From Ignavibacteria bacterium (lineage in GTDB: Bacteria; Bacteroidota; Ignavibacteria; Ignavibacteriales; Melioribacteraceae): a DNA stretch of 14,890 nt. Positions 1 through 7,479 of this stretch are shown here, in pieces. The translations under genes and the position numbers were made by a program. The stretch is taken from contig DAIEQP010000028.1 in NCBI GenBank assembly GCA_027347805.1, positions 1 through 14,890 of the forward strand, read 5' to 3'. Position 1 is the stretch's first letter. The number at the start of each line of letters is the position of its first letter. The notes below the pieces were generated by a model. It worked only from the letters and a program-made list of their open reading frames with translations. It did no database searches and was not told the origin of the DNA.

Positions 1-172
1 CTACATGATTATTCCAATAATTATCAAGCGTGTAAAAGTCTTTTAACTTTTCCTGCACTACATCATTTTTATAGACAAGGGTTCCGCAATTAGCACACGT
101 CCCATACTGTTCATGCACCGATTTAACAAGATTACCACCACACCAACATTTTTTTTCCATTTTAAAACCCAT
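1..172 (-). CDS. Zinc-ribbon N-terminus of a probable SAM-dependent methyltransferase (partial)
   Basis: Only the first 57 codons are in the window; the gene continues past position 1. The visible protein begins MGFKMEKKCWCGG and carries a CxC pair followed about 18 residues later by CANCGTLV, a four-cysteine zinc-ribbon pattern. An aromatic stretch (FYTLDNYW) follows. This layout (CWCG, then CxxCGTLV, then FYxxxYW) is what I remember from the N-terminus of class I SAM-dependent methyltransferases in surface-glycan or glycosylation clusters; the catalytic domain itself is not visible. An in-frame TAG sits immediately upstream of the ATG at 172, so the start is that ATG or the next one at 160 (MEKK). 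Neither has a clear Shine-Dalgarno site. It lies 213 bp beyond the end of the flagellar run on the same strand. A link to flagellin modification is possible but unproven. Confidence 0.6.
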   Translation of the reverse strand, partial: MGFKMEKKCWCGGNLVKSVHEQYGTCANCGTLVYKNDVVQEKLKDFYTLDNYWNNHV

Positions 173-365
173 CTAATTAGTATTACGATTAAAAAACATT
201 ACGAAAGATGAATCACATGCTTTGATCCGGTTACTTTAGCGGATATTTAGCCCTAATAATTCCTCTTCCAGAAAGATATTCCTGCCAATCTTATACCATT
301 GTATTGTGTCGAATATTGGCGGTAAATTAACAAGGGTACTAAAGAATTGGAGACATGTGATTAGT

Positions 366-381
366 TGGCTAATTATAGCCA
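366..381 (-). terminator. Short hairpin after the last gene of the cluster (possible weak terminator)
   Basis: A perfect 6-bp inverted repeat (TGGCTA / TAGCCA with a 4-nt loop) begins 4 nt after the stop codon of the 611-aa membrane protein gene. No T-tract follows it on the minus strand, so it is not a convincing intrinsic terminator; it could be a weak terminator or an mRNA 3'-end stabiliser. The rest of the 173-385 gap shows no gene, no clear repeat and no promoter that I can defend for the downstream methyltransferase-like gene. Confidence 0.3.
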
Positions 382-385
382 GGGG

Positions 386-2221
386 TTATAAGATAAGTTT
401 GGTTATACCGACGGTTGTTTCTACTACCTGTTTATCTGCCTGAGTCAACATTTCTTTTTCTGCTGCGTTTCTTTGTTCTTTCATATCTTCAGCTTTTTTC
501 TTGTGCTGATTAATACTGTGATTCATATTCTCAACCATCATTTTTTCTCTTTCAGCAAAGGATTCTTTTAGCTCAGCAATGACCTTTTCTTTTTCAACTT
601 TTAAATAGTTGAGTCTTCTCATTAACTTTGATTTGATTTCGTATCGCTCCATTAAGATCACACCGGACATTACCACAGAAATAACCACTCCGATTAGAAA
701 ACTTATTGCACCCCATTTTGAGCCGCTGATTAAAATAATTGCGAACAGAGAATTAAATTCCGAAACATCATCAACCATTCTATTTGAATAGCCCGTTACC
801 CCTCCAATAAAGAAAACAATGAATGCTATTATAATGTTGTAGGTCATGTTGGTTGAAAGTGAAACTCTAGGATTATACCTATCAATATTCGGAAGATCAT
901 TTATTCTCATTTCAACATTTTTAGCATCATTATCAAATGCTTCGTTTGTTTTATTTATTTCCGATGAAAGAGATTCTTTAACTTTTGCTTTGAAATTCTC
1001 GAGCTCTTCACGCAGATGCTTTTCGGCACCCAAATTATCCTTAATCACAAGATCGTAAGTTTGTAATTTTTGTTTTACTTCCAAATAGAGATGCTCGCGA
1101 ACTTTGTTCACAATGTTTGTAATAATCCCATTGAACTTAGTTTTGAATTCTGGGAAAACTGCAAACAAAAGAGAGTTTGATGTTTTTACATATAGTGGAA
1201 TTATTTTTTCAAGGAATGCAATAGTTTTCTTAATCTCTTCATCATAATATTCATCAAATTTTTGTGCTTTAAGTAAATTCATGTTTTCAAGACATCGTTC
1301 AAAAAATCCATCTTCATGTTCACGATACTCATTTAGAATAGAACCAATAGCATCTGCTGCTTTTGCAAAATCTTTTTCATGAAAAACATTATAAATGAAA
1401 GCATTCCTGAACAAATAATTGAACATTGCAGGATTATTTGTTTTTAATGCTACTCCCAGGCGCTGGAGATCGTAAGTAAATATTTCTTTAAAGTAGAATA
1501 ATGCCAGGTCCTCACTTCCCAGATTTACTTCAGTGAGAGCGCAATATAATTTTGCAGTACAGCCCTGAGGTCTTCCTTCCAGTGCATTTTTGAATGCCAA
1601 GTTTGCTTTATCAAAATTGTTCTCCTTAACATGCAGAAATCCAATATATAGTTGAACCATGTATTTCAATTCAACTTTCAGATAATCGGTTATGCGGAGG
1701 GTACTTATCAGATCGAGTGTATTTTCGAAAAGTTCTAGCGCCCGAGAAGGATTGTAATATGTAGGCTGGTATGTGGATAATATTCCTTTTAGAATCAATT
1801 TGAAAAAGTTATGCTTGTTAATATCGCGTTCTATAAAATTGATAGTGGTTGTGGAATAATATTCTTTTTCGCTTTTTAATTTTGTTGTTGCCCACCTGGT
1901 GTAGTTTTCTTTTATCTGCTTGTGAAGTTCTGTATGGGCAAGTCCCTTGAAATTGAACTTCATGAATTCTTCAATCTGATTTAACAGCGATGATTCAAAA
2001 ATCCAGAACAACGGGGCATCGTTTGCTGAAAGGAATATTTCTTTTAATTCGACAGGAAGATCAAGAGAAAAAAAACGAATACTTTCTTTAATTACATTTA
2101 TCTGATCAGTCTCATTCTTAATTGTTAACTGGAAATGATCCCTTGCAAGTTTGTTGAATTTAGAAAGAAGGACTTCACTTCCCACGGTCATATTATCATA
2201 TTTTTCTGCGACCACTGCCAT
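386..2221 (-). CDS. Helical/TPR-like integral membrane protein with coiled coils, unknown function
   Basis: I do not recognise the family of this 611-aa protein. There is no signal peptide. Residues 1-350 are predominantly helical. Around residues 155-250 the pattern looks like tetratricopeptide repeats (for example NNFDKANLAFKNALEGRPQG, residues 201-220). Residues 375-440 are charged and coiled-coil-like. Hydrophobic segments follow at about 461-478 and 489-524, the latter long enough for one or two spans. The C-terminal tail from about 526 to 600 is a highly charged coiled coil. The large N-terminal domain is therefore probably cytoplasmic and membrane-tethered. The gene starts 12 nt after the histidine kinase stop and is the last member of the flagellar run. 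TPR plus coiled coil suggests a scaffold, perhaps for flagellar placement, stators or the neighbouring kinase; that is inference from position only. Confidence 0.7.
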   Translation of the reverse strand: MAVVAEKYDNMTVGSEVLLSKFNKLARDHFQLTIKNETDQINVIKESIRFFSLDLPVELKEIFLSANDAPLFWIFESSLLNQIEEFMKFNFKGLAHTELHKQIKENYTRWATTKLKSEKEYYSTTTINFIERDINKHNFFKLILKGILSTYQPTYYNPSRALELFENTLDLISTLRITDYLKVELKYMVQLYIGFLHVKENNFDKANLAFKNALEGRPQGCTAKLYCALTEVNLGSEDLALFYFKEIFTYDLQRLGVALKTNNPAMFNYLFRNAFIYNVFHEKDFAKAADAIGSILNEYREHEDGFFERCLENMNLLKAQKFDEYYDEEIKKTIAFLEKIIPLYVKTSNSLLFAVFPEFKTKFNGIITNIVNKVREHLYLEVKQKLQTYDLVIKDNLGAEKHLREELENFKAKVKESLSSEINKTNEAFDNDAKNVEMRINDLPNIDRYNPRVSLSTNMTYNIIIAFIVFFIGGVTGYSNRMVDDVSEFNSLFAIILISGSKWGAISFLIGVVISVVMSGVILMERYEIKSKLMRRLNYLKVEKEKVIAELKESFAEREKMMVENMNHSINQHKKKAEDMKEQRNAAEKEMLTQADKQVVETTVGITKLIL

Positions 2222-2233
2222 TCTAATGCTCTA

Positions 2234-4087
2234 TTAAATAGTCGATAAAGGAAACGTGATTGTGATTTTTGTTCCTTTATTCTTTTCACTAATTATATCA
2301 AACTTACCGCCCATTAATAATGTAAGTTTATATGCAAGCGTTAAGCCCAAACCAGCCCCTTCAAACGGACGAGTATATCCTTCAATTTCCTGCGTGAATG
2401 GTTTTAATATTCTTTCAATGTGGCTCTGGTCTATTCCCACACCGGTATCGGAAATTATTATTTCAACGTAATTACGTTTTATTTTAGTGCCGACATAAAT
2501 ATACCCCTCGTTAGTATATTTAATTGCATTATCGATTAGAGAAAATATTATGCGTTCAAACTTTACCCAATCAACTTCAATCAAACAGTCATCTTCAACC
2601 AGATCAATAACAAATTCAAGTTTTCGTTTAATTACTTCATTCAAAGTTTTCTGATAAATATTTCGAATTACATGATTACAATTTAGATCAACCTTATCCA
2701 GTTCTACTTCGCCGGCTTCTATTTGCGATACCTCAATGATATTCGTAAACAAATTCAATGCACGGCCCAGCACTTCTTTCATTGAGCCCATTAATTCCTG
2801 CAACGTATCAATCTGACCTGATTCAATACTTTCTTCAATTATCTCCGAAAACCCCACAACCGCATTAAATGGCGTTCTGATTTCATGCGACATATTTGCA
2901 AGGAAATCGGATTTCATTTTATTCAGCTGCATTTCTTTATGATAAGCTCTTTTTAATTGTTCCCGGTAAATAATTTCATCTGTTATGTCTTTCATCGTAA
3001 TGATGTAGTATGATGAATTTTTACCGCGTTCAGGAATTGTTGTTACTTTACAATTATATTCCCTGTTATCAAGATGTTTGTATTGGAATTCCTGAAATGA
3101 AGATGAATTTGAAATCAACCGGTGAATGGAACTATAAATTTCATCCGACAAAATCTGAGGAATAAAATCTTCTATTTTGAACGAATAAATTCTATCCTTC
3201 TCAAGGTTGAATATTTTACAGAAATTATCATTTGCATTTTCGAAGAGTGCTGATCCATTAACCCGCTCAACAATTAGAAGCAGATCAGAAATATTATTAA
3301 TAATTAATTTTTGCTTTTTCTCGGATCGTTCAATAATTCTTGTCTGATTGATATGCTCTGTTAAATTGCTTGCAATAAGAATATAATTAAGTGTTGGCGT
3401 ATCCCCTTCAAAAACAGGGTTCAAACTGAATTCCCAATATTCAACGGGATATTTCTTAGCAAAATAAACTAATTTTTTCCAAGCTCTTTTATTAATAAAT
3501 GCTGCTTTTAATTCATCCAATTCTTTAGTTTCAACAAATGATGAAGCTATCTCTACAAAATCCTGCGCAAACAAGTTTTCGAGATCTCTTCCCAAAACAA
3601 CTTCAAACGATTTTGATGTATAGGTAATTCTATGATCAGCGTTTAATATCATCAGCGGAAGTTTACCCTGATCAAGAGCATTGTGAAGAGAAGTAATCTT
3701 GCTTTCAAGTTTATTTCTCTGTTCCAAAGATTCTATAGCTAAAACGAAATACTGCTGGCCTCTTATTATGACTCTTTCTATGCGTACATAATAATTTTGT
3801 ATAACATTCCCGATTTCGTTTGCCAGGGTAATATCGAGCGAAATATTTTTATAATGGCTTTCATGGAATCCGCGAATAAGGTAAACAAATTCAGGATTTG
3901 TATTCATTCCGGAAATATCATTTCCAACTTCAAGAGAGAAGGCATTTTTAAATGCATCATTGGCAAATACAATTTTCAAATCAAGATCTACAATAACAAG
4001 AGGACTGTTATTCGGCAGTTCCGTATAACTTTGAAAATCTATATCCGTTGTAATTGACGCCACTTTCTGATTATTTGCAAAATTCAT
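2234..4087 (-). CDS. Soluble PAS-domain sensor histidine kinase
   Basis: This 617-aa protein has no transmembrane segment or signal peptide, so it should sense cytoplasmic or redox cues. Three PAS-like regions lie at about residues 25-120, 140-245 and 260-375, each containing a typical core (for example DLDLKIVFANDAF at 34-46). A linking helix leads into the HisKA dimerisation domain with the phospho-acceptor His401 in SHEIRTPFNAVVGFSE. The HATPase_c domain shows an N-box (LIDNAIKYT, Asn520), a G1 box (DTGVGI, 547-552) and a G2 box (GAGLGLTLA, 577-585), so it looks catalytically intact. There is no attached receiver, hence phosphate must go to a separate protein. The obvious candidates are the receiver proteins encoded upstream in the same run. 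The start is 2 nt after the stop of the 215-aa gene, implying co-transcription. The ligand or cofactor of the PAS domains cannot be read from the sequence. Confidence 0.9.
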   Translation of the reverse strand: MNFANNQKVASITTDIDFQSYTELPNNSPLVIVDLDLKIVFANDAFKNAFSLEVGNDISGMNTNPEFVYLIRGFHESHYKNISLDITLANEIGNVIQNYYVRIERVIIRGQQYFVLAIESLEQRNKLESKITSLHNALDQGKLPLMILNADHRITYTSKSFEVVLGRDLENLFAQDFVEIASSFVETKELDELKAAFINKRAWKKLVYFAKKYPVEYWEFSLNPVFEGDTPTLNYILIASNLTEHINQTRIIERSEKKQKLIINNISDLLLIVERVNGSALFENANDNFCKIFNLEKDRIYSFKIEDFIPQILSDEIYSSIHRLISNSSSFQEFQYKHLDNREYNCKVTTIPERGKNSSYYIITMKDITDEIIYREQLKRAYHKEMQLNKMKSDFLANMSHEIRTPFNAVVGFSEIIEESIESGQIDTLQELMGSMKEVLGRALNLFTNIIEVSQIEAGEVELDKVDLNCNHVIRNIYQKTLNEVIKRKLEFVIDLVEDDCLIEVDWVKFERIIFSLIDNAIKYTNEGYIYVGTKIKRNYVEIIISDTGVGIDQSHIERILKPFTQEIEGYTRPFEGAGLGLTLAYKLTLLMGGKFDIISEKNKGTKITITFPLSTI

Positions 4088-4089
4088 TT

Positions 4090-4737
4090 TTACATCCGTG
4101 TAATCTGAATTTTCTTGAGTAATATTTCGTCATTCATAAAATCCTTTTTTTCAGCAACGAGCAAATTAACCGAAAGATATTTTTCTACGAAGGCTGATAC
4201 ACAGCCATTCACATATTCAAATTCAGAAATCAAATCTCTTTCTTTTTCAAAAAATGCTTCTTTTGCCTGAATGTTTTCTGCAGAGATATTTGCCGCATAA
4301 TCGCTTAATCTAACCAGTTCTTCAAAAAAAGAATTTAATATTGGTAAATGAATAAGCATTTCGAATTTATCTTTCTGCTTTTTCAATTTGTTGCTTTCAA
4401 TACAAACAGTTGCTCTGTACACATATGGAATTTTATTAACAGTTCTTTTTACTTCATACTCAATTGAATTAGTTAGTCCATTCTGCTCAAGTGTTGCGGT
4501 AAAATCAAATTCATCAAATTCGAAAGAGAGAATTATTTTTTCTCTTTCCTTTTTCAGCTGTTTTAATTTCCATTTTATGCTGGACAAATAAGCAGTTGCC
4601 GGAGATAATGAAATAGAATCATTCATTGATGAATTCAGAGAGTGCAGAAAGTGGCCGCTTCTAGAATAATTACTAGACTTTGCAGACGACTTCTGGTAGT
4701 CTGAACCCGGTGCGATATTTACAATTCTTTCTAACAT
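4090..4737 (-). CDS. Unrecognised 215-aa protein of the flagellar signalling block
   Basis: I do not recognise this protein. The first 45 residues are rich in Ser and Asn and look disordered. They end in DSISLSPATAYL (40-51), which loosely resembles the D-x-V/I-x-LS motif near the N-terminal part of FlgM and some other flagellar proteins; this is a weak resemblance only. Residues 55-115 alternate charged helix and probable beta strands (for example IILSFEFDEFDFTATLEQ, 68-85). The C-terminal 90 residues are mainly helical. There is no signal peptide or membrane span. It starts with ATG preceded by the strongest Shine-Dalgarno sequence in the window, after a 46-nt gap, and ends 2 nt before the histidine kinase gene. 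Its position between a receiver-DHp protein and a kinase suggests a partner in that pathway, but no function can be assigned. Confidence 0.7.
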   Translation of the reverse strand: MLERIVNIAPGSDYQKSSAKSSNYSRSGHFLHSLNSSMNDSISLSPATAYLSSIKWKLKQLKKEREKIILSFEFDEFDFTATLEQNGLTNSIEYEVKRTVNKIPYVYRATVCIESNKLKKQKDKFEMLIHLPILNSFFEELVRLSDYAANISAENIQAKEAFFEKERDLISEFEYVNGCVSAFVEKYLSVNLLVAEKKDFMNDEILLKKIQITRM

Positions 4738-4744
4738 GCCTATT

Positions 4745-4749
4745 CCTCC
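4745..4749 (-). promoter_or_regulatory. Strong Shine-Dalgarno site (GGAGG)
   Basis: GGAGG lies 7 nt before the ATG at 4737 on the minus strand. Most other starts in the cluster have weak sites or rely on translational coupling, so this one suggests independent, comparatively efficient initiation of the 215-aa protein. The 46-nt gap that contains it is the widest in the run, but I see no defensible promoter in it. Confidence 0.7.
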
Positions 4750-4783
4750 GAATTATTATCGAAGTGAACGGGCAAAAATTGAA

Positions 4784-5446
4784 TTAGTTGGTCTTAATCA
4801 TTTTGCTTTCTGCAAAATAATTTACTGTTTCGGGGTTTTGGAGGTGAATTAGTTCGTTTACAAATTTTCTAATTCTTTCAACTGATTCGTTAATTGTTGA
4901 TAAATCTTCACCCAACTTTGATTTCTCCGTCTCTGTCAATTCATTTTCAATATTTTTCATTGCAAGCACTAAACTGCTGAGCGGATTATTTATTTTGTGG
5001 CCAATTGTGCAGGCCATTTCAATAACGGCTTTTGAATGTTCAATACTTCTTAATTCATTCTGAAGATTATAAATTCTTATTCCTGATCTGATTCGCGCAA
5101 GCAATTCCTGGTTTTCTACAGGTTTAACAAGAAAATCATCGGCTCCTACATCAAGGCCCATAATGCGGTCTTTCAAAGAGGAACGTGCGGTTAAAATAAT
5201 AAAGTAAGTGAGTTTAAACTTATCGTCTCCTTTAAGAATATTGCATAATGCAAGTCCGTCAAGAACAGGCATTGTCCAATCCGCAACAATTACTTTGGGT
5301 ACAAAAGTTTTCAACACTTCTAATGCTTCCTGTCCATTCATAGCAGTCACTACTTCGTAGTTGTTTCTCGAAAGCAATTTTTCTAGAATAAACCTGGTAT
5401 CTTTTTCGTCTTCGACGACAAGAACTTTATCCTTCTGTGTGTTCAT
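4784..5446 (-). CDS. Receiver domain fused to a DHp (HisKA-like) helix pair, no ATPase domain
   Basis: The 220-aa protein starts with a complete receiver domain (residues 5-122): acidic pair at Glu12-Asp13, phospho-acceptor Asp56 (VADWTMP), Thr86 in the TAR motif and Lys108-Pro109. A helical linker (125-140) leads to residues 141-205, which contain GHKINNPLSSLVLAMKN. This matches the phospho-histidine box of the HisKA dimerisation helix (usual form GHEINNPL), with His150 as the candidate phosphosite. The protein ends about 70 residues after His150, with no N, G1 or G2 box, so it cannot bind ATP as a kinase. It may act as a phosphotransferase or phosphatase dimer. The ATG at 5446 (MNTQ) is preferred; an in-frame TTG at 5452 would add two residues. 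Either start lies inside the end of the preceding receiver gene (a 20-nt overlap from the ATG), indicating translational coupling. Confidence 0.85.
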   Translation of the reverse strand: MNTQKDKVLVVEDEKDTRFILEKLLSRNNYEVVTAMNGQEALEVLKTFVPKVIVADWTMPVLDGLALCNILKGDDKFKLTYFIILTARSSLKDRIMGLDVGADDFLVKPVENQELLARIRSGIRIYNLQNELRSIEHSKAVIEMACTIGHKINNPLSSLVLAMKNIENELTETEKSKLGEDLSTINESVERIRKFVNELIHLQNPETVNYFAESKMIKTN

Positions 5447-5834
5447 ATACAAGCTTGTTTATTTTTTGAACTAATAAATTAAGATCAGTTATTGGTTTAA
5501 TAAGATAATCATCCGCCATGCTTTCGGCAAGCATATTATCTGCAACACTTGATACAGGGTACGCGGTTATCAACAATATTGGAATTTCAAGACTTGCGAA
5601 ATTAGTCTTGATATATTTTGAAAGTTTGACTCCATCCATTTTTTCAGAATTTAAATATGTGTTTCTTAAATTTATATCCATAACAATCAGACTTACCTTT
5701 TCACTCTTAATTTCATTAAGAATTTTATCACCGTCTTCAAGAATTACAATATTGCCTCCTATCTTACGGAAAAATATTCTGTAAAAATCCTGAAGGAAAA
5801 TATCGTCTTCTACTATTATAACTTTGCTCAACAT
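5427..5834 (-). CDS. Single-domain response regulator (CheY-like receiver)
   Basis: The 135-aa protein is a receiver domain with no output domain. Acidic residues Glu9-Asp10-Asp11 bind metal, Asp53 in IVMDINL is the phospho-acceptor, Thr90-Ala91 follows strand 4, and Lys113-Pro114 closes the site. The loop after Asp53 is about seven residues longer than in CheY (Asp53 to the Asp67-Gly68 pair is 14 residues rather than 7) and lacks the usual proline. From memory, receivers with a similar RNTYLxxxxxDG loop occur in other bacteria, so it is a variant rather than damage. It starts 3 nt after the motB stop and overlaps the next gene. It could be a motor-binding output protein or a phosphate shuttle between the kinase and the DHp or HPt proteins nearby. 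Whether it contacts FliM cannot be told from sequence. Confidence 0.88.
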   Translation of the reverse strand: MLSKVIIVEDDIFLQDFYRIFFRKIGGNIVILEDGDKILNEIKSEKVSLIVMDINLRNTYLNSEKMDGVKLSKYIKTNFASLEIPILLITAYPVSSVADNMLAESMADDYLIKPITDLNLLVQKINKLVYEHTEG

Positions 5835-5837
5835 TTT

Positions 5838-6620
5838 TTATTTATTCTCGATGAATTTAAGTGTAATACTTATTCTTCTGTTTACATAGCTGAATGGATC
5901 CGCAGGCTCTCTCAAACGTTTATCTGCATAACCATGAATCTCATCTATCTGCCCTTCCATTAAACCGCCAACTACCAATGCCCGTTTTGCAGCTAAAGCT
6001 CTTTCGGCACTTAATTCAAAATTTGTAAAACCGGTTCCCTTATTTTGAAATTGATGTGAATCTGTATGCCCTTCCACAATTAATTTATTTGGAAGTTTTG
6101 AAACCTCAGTGCCAATTTTTTCAATAAGTTTTTTTGCATCTTGTTTTAGTTCGGATGTACCTATTTCAAAAAAGATATCATTTGCATTGTCGGTCAATTC
6201 TATTTTTAATCCTTCTTTAACCATTTCGAATTTGACCTGGTTGGAAAACTGAGATAATTGTGTATCCTTGTTTAATTCTCCGATTAACTTTTCTTCCATC
6301 TTAAGAAATTCCTGCTTCTCAGCTTCTTTACGCTGCATTTCATCTGCTACGCCATTATTTGCAATTGGGGATGGTCCCATTCCTTTTCCATCAATCAAAC
6401 TTTTGCTTTTAGTTGAAAAGCCAACAGGGTCTTTAAAATATCCGGCTACAGCTTGTTTTACCTGCTCACTTTGACCAAGAATCCAAAGAACAATAAAAAG
6501 AGCCATCATTGCAGTTACAAAATCTGCATAAGCAACTTTCCATGCGCCGCCGTGGTGGCCTCCATGCCCTTTGTTAATTTTCTTTATAATGATTGGGCTT
6601 TCGCCTGATCCTTCAATCAC
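5838..6620 (-). CDS. motB: Flagellar stator subunit MotB, E. coli class
   Basis: MotB is the peptidoglycan-anchored subunit of the ion-driven stator, working in a complex with MotA. This 260-aa protein has the classic E. coli-type N-terminus with a Gly/His-rich basic stretch, then a single membrane span containing GAWKVAYADFVTAMMALF (25-42). Asp33 is the ion-carrying aspartate. Residues 150-257 form the OmpA/peptidoglycan-binding domain with EGHTD (183-187) and NRRI (247-250). The start is a GTG at 6620 that overlaps the motA stop (GTGA). It is supported by a GAGAGG Shine-Dalgarno site 6 nt upstream and by the lack of any other suitable start before the membrane span. The YADF/TAMM signature is that of proton-type stators, so proton coupling is the likely assignment. 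It is the second MotB in the cluster, and a receiver gene follows after 3 nt. Confidence 0.96.
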   Translation of the reverse strand: MIEGSGESPIIIKKINKGHGGHHGGAWKVAYADFVTAMMALFIVLWILGQSEQVKQAVAGYFKDPVGFSTKSKSLIDGKGMGPSPIANNGVADEMQRKEAEKQEFLKMEEKLIGELNKDTQLSQFSNQVKFEMVKEGLKIELTDNANDIFFEIGTSELKQDAKKLIEKIGTEVSKLPNKLIVEGHTDSHQFQNKGTGFTNFELSAERALAAKRALVVGGLMEGQIDEIHGYADKRLREPADPFSYVNRRISITLKFIENK

Positions 6621-7471
6621 TTTTTGCCTCTCAACGAATTTTCCAATTCAGTAAATGATGGTCGCTGATCCAAAAAGATTGAACGACGGGCAATCTCTGC
6701 AGCAACAAAAGGCGGGTTGCCTTTTGCATAAGCAAGTATATATGCTTTAATAATCTGTAAATCCTGTACTTTTTCTTCAATAGTGTGCTGGATATTTGCA
6801 GCAAGAGGATTAACAAAACCATAGGCCATTAATACACCGAGAAATGTTCCAACTAAAGCTGCAGCCACGTGATGTCCAACTTTTTCTGCACCTTCGTTTA
6901 TAGCACTCATAGTAACAATAATTCCTAATACGGCAGCAACAATTCCCAATCCGGGAAGTGAATCTCCAACTCTTGCAATACCTTCAAATATCGGTCTGTT
7001 TTCTTTTTCATATGTTTCAATTTCCGCATCCATCAAACCTTCGAGTTCATGAGGCGGAACTGAGCCGGCCAACATAACTTTCATTGTATCGCAAAAAAAG
7101 CTTCTCCTGTAATCATCATGAATAAACTTTTCGGCTTTCTTCAATATATCACTTTTCTCTGCTGCTTCAATATGTTTTTCAATTGCAAGCAAACCTTCCC
7201 TCTGAGCTATCAAAAACAAATCGCTGAACGCTTTTAACATCTGCATATAATCGTCTTTAGAATTTCCATGACTTCCAAATGATCCAGTAATTGCAGCAAT
7301 CATTTTTTTTATCAAAGAAAGCGGTGAAGCAATAAGTAAACTTCCAATAGCAGCCCCACCGATTGTAATAAACTCAGAAATCTGAATTAGCAGAAGCAGG
7401 TTTCCGCCGGCAATACTGAAGCCTGCAACAACACCAACCAAAACTACAACCGCACCAATAATTACAAACAT
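6617..7471 (-). CDS. motA: Flagellar stator subunit MotA, E. coli class
   Basis: MotA forms the membrane ring that surrounds the MotB dimer and pushes on FliG in the rotor. The 284-aa protein aligns from its first residue with E. coli MotA, has four membrane segments (about 1-20, 32-50, 172-190, 203-222), and ends with the diagnostic RPSFTELENSLR. Pro173 (DSLPGLGIVAAVLG) and Pro222 (YGFVNPLA) fall at the same numbers as the functionally important prolines of E. coli MotA, and Glu98 in the cytoplasmic loop matches the FliG-contact glutamate. The segment GIVAAVLG has alanine where sodium-type PomA has threonine, which favours proton use. An AGGA Shine-Dalgarno sequence overlaps the stop codon of the preceding REC-HPt gene. 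The gene overlaps motB by 4 nt, so the pair is translationally coupled. Confidence 0.96.
   Translation of the reverse strand: MFVIIGAVVVLVGVVAGFSIAGGNLLLLIQISEFITIGGAAIGSLLIASPLSLIKKMIAAITGSFGSHGNSKDDYMQMLKAFSDLFLIAQREGLLAIEKHIEAAEKSDILKKAEKFIHDDYRRSFFCDTMKVMLAGSVPPHELEGLMDAEIETYEKENRPIFEGIARVGDSLPGLGIVAAVLGIIVTMSAINEGAEKVGHHVAAALVGTFLGVLMAYGFVNPLAANIQHTIEEKVQDLQIIKAYILAYAKGNPPFVAAEIARRSIFLDQRPSFTELENSLRGKK
6627..6632 (-). promoter_or_regulatory. Shine-Dalgarno site supporting the GTG start of motB
   Basis: GAGAGG inside the 3' end of motA, 6 nt before the GTG at 6620. Together with the absence of any other suitable start before the membrane span, it fixes the non-ATG start of the E. coli-class motB. 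Confidence 0.65.
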
Positions 7472-7479
7472 ATTTTTTC

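Noticed and set aside
268..288. Sigma-54-like promoter (TTGGCAGG) upstream of the methyltransferase-like gene
   Set aside because: The -24 GG element is present but the -12 GC element at the required spacing is missing.
609..1058. Plus-strand ORFs antisense to the membrane protein gene (similar ones at 2256-2471, 3797-4057, 4388-4591, 5518-5784, 6268-6474, 8241-8423, 8595-8913, 12451-12708)
   Set aside because: All are short, lie opposite well-supported genes, and give translations without family resemblance or ribosome binding sites.
4738..4783. Sigma-28-type promoter in the 46-nt gap (CGATAA-like -10)
   Set aside because: A TTCGATAA string is present, but no TAAA-type -35 element lies at the required distance.
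5447..5452. TTG start giving a receiver-DHp protein two residues longer
   Set aside because: The ATG at 5446 is the more usual start, fits the receiver family length, and neither codon has a Shine-Dalgarno site favouring the TTG.
6631..6822. 63-codon minus-strand ORF inside motA
   Set aside because: It lies in another frame within a conserved MotA coding region and has a low-complexity, Leu-rich translation typical of a shadow.
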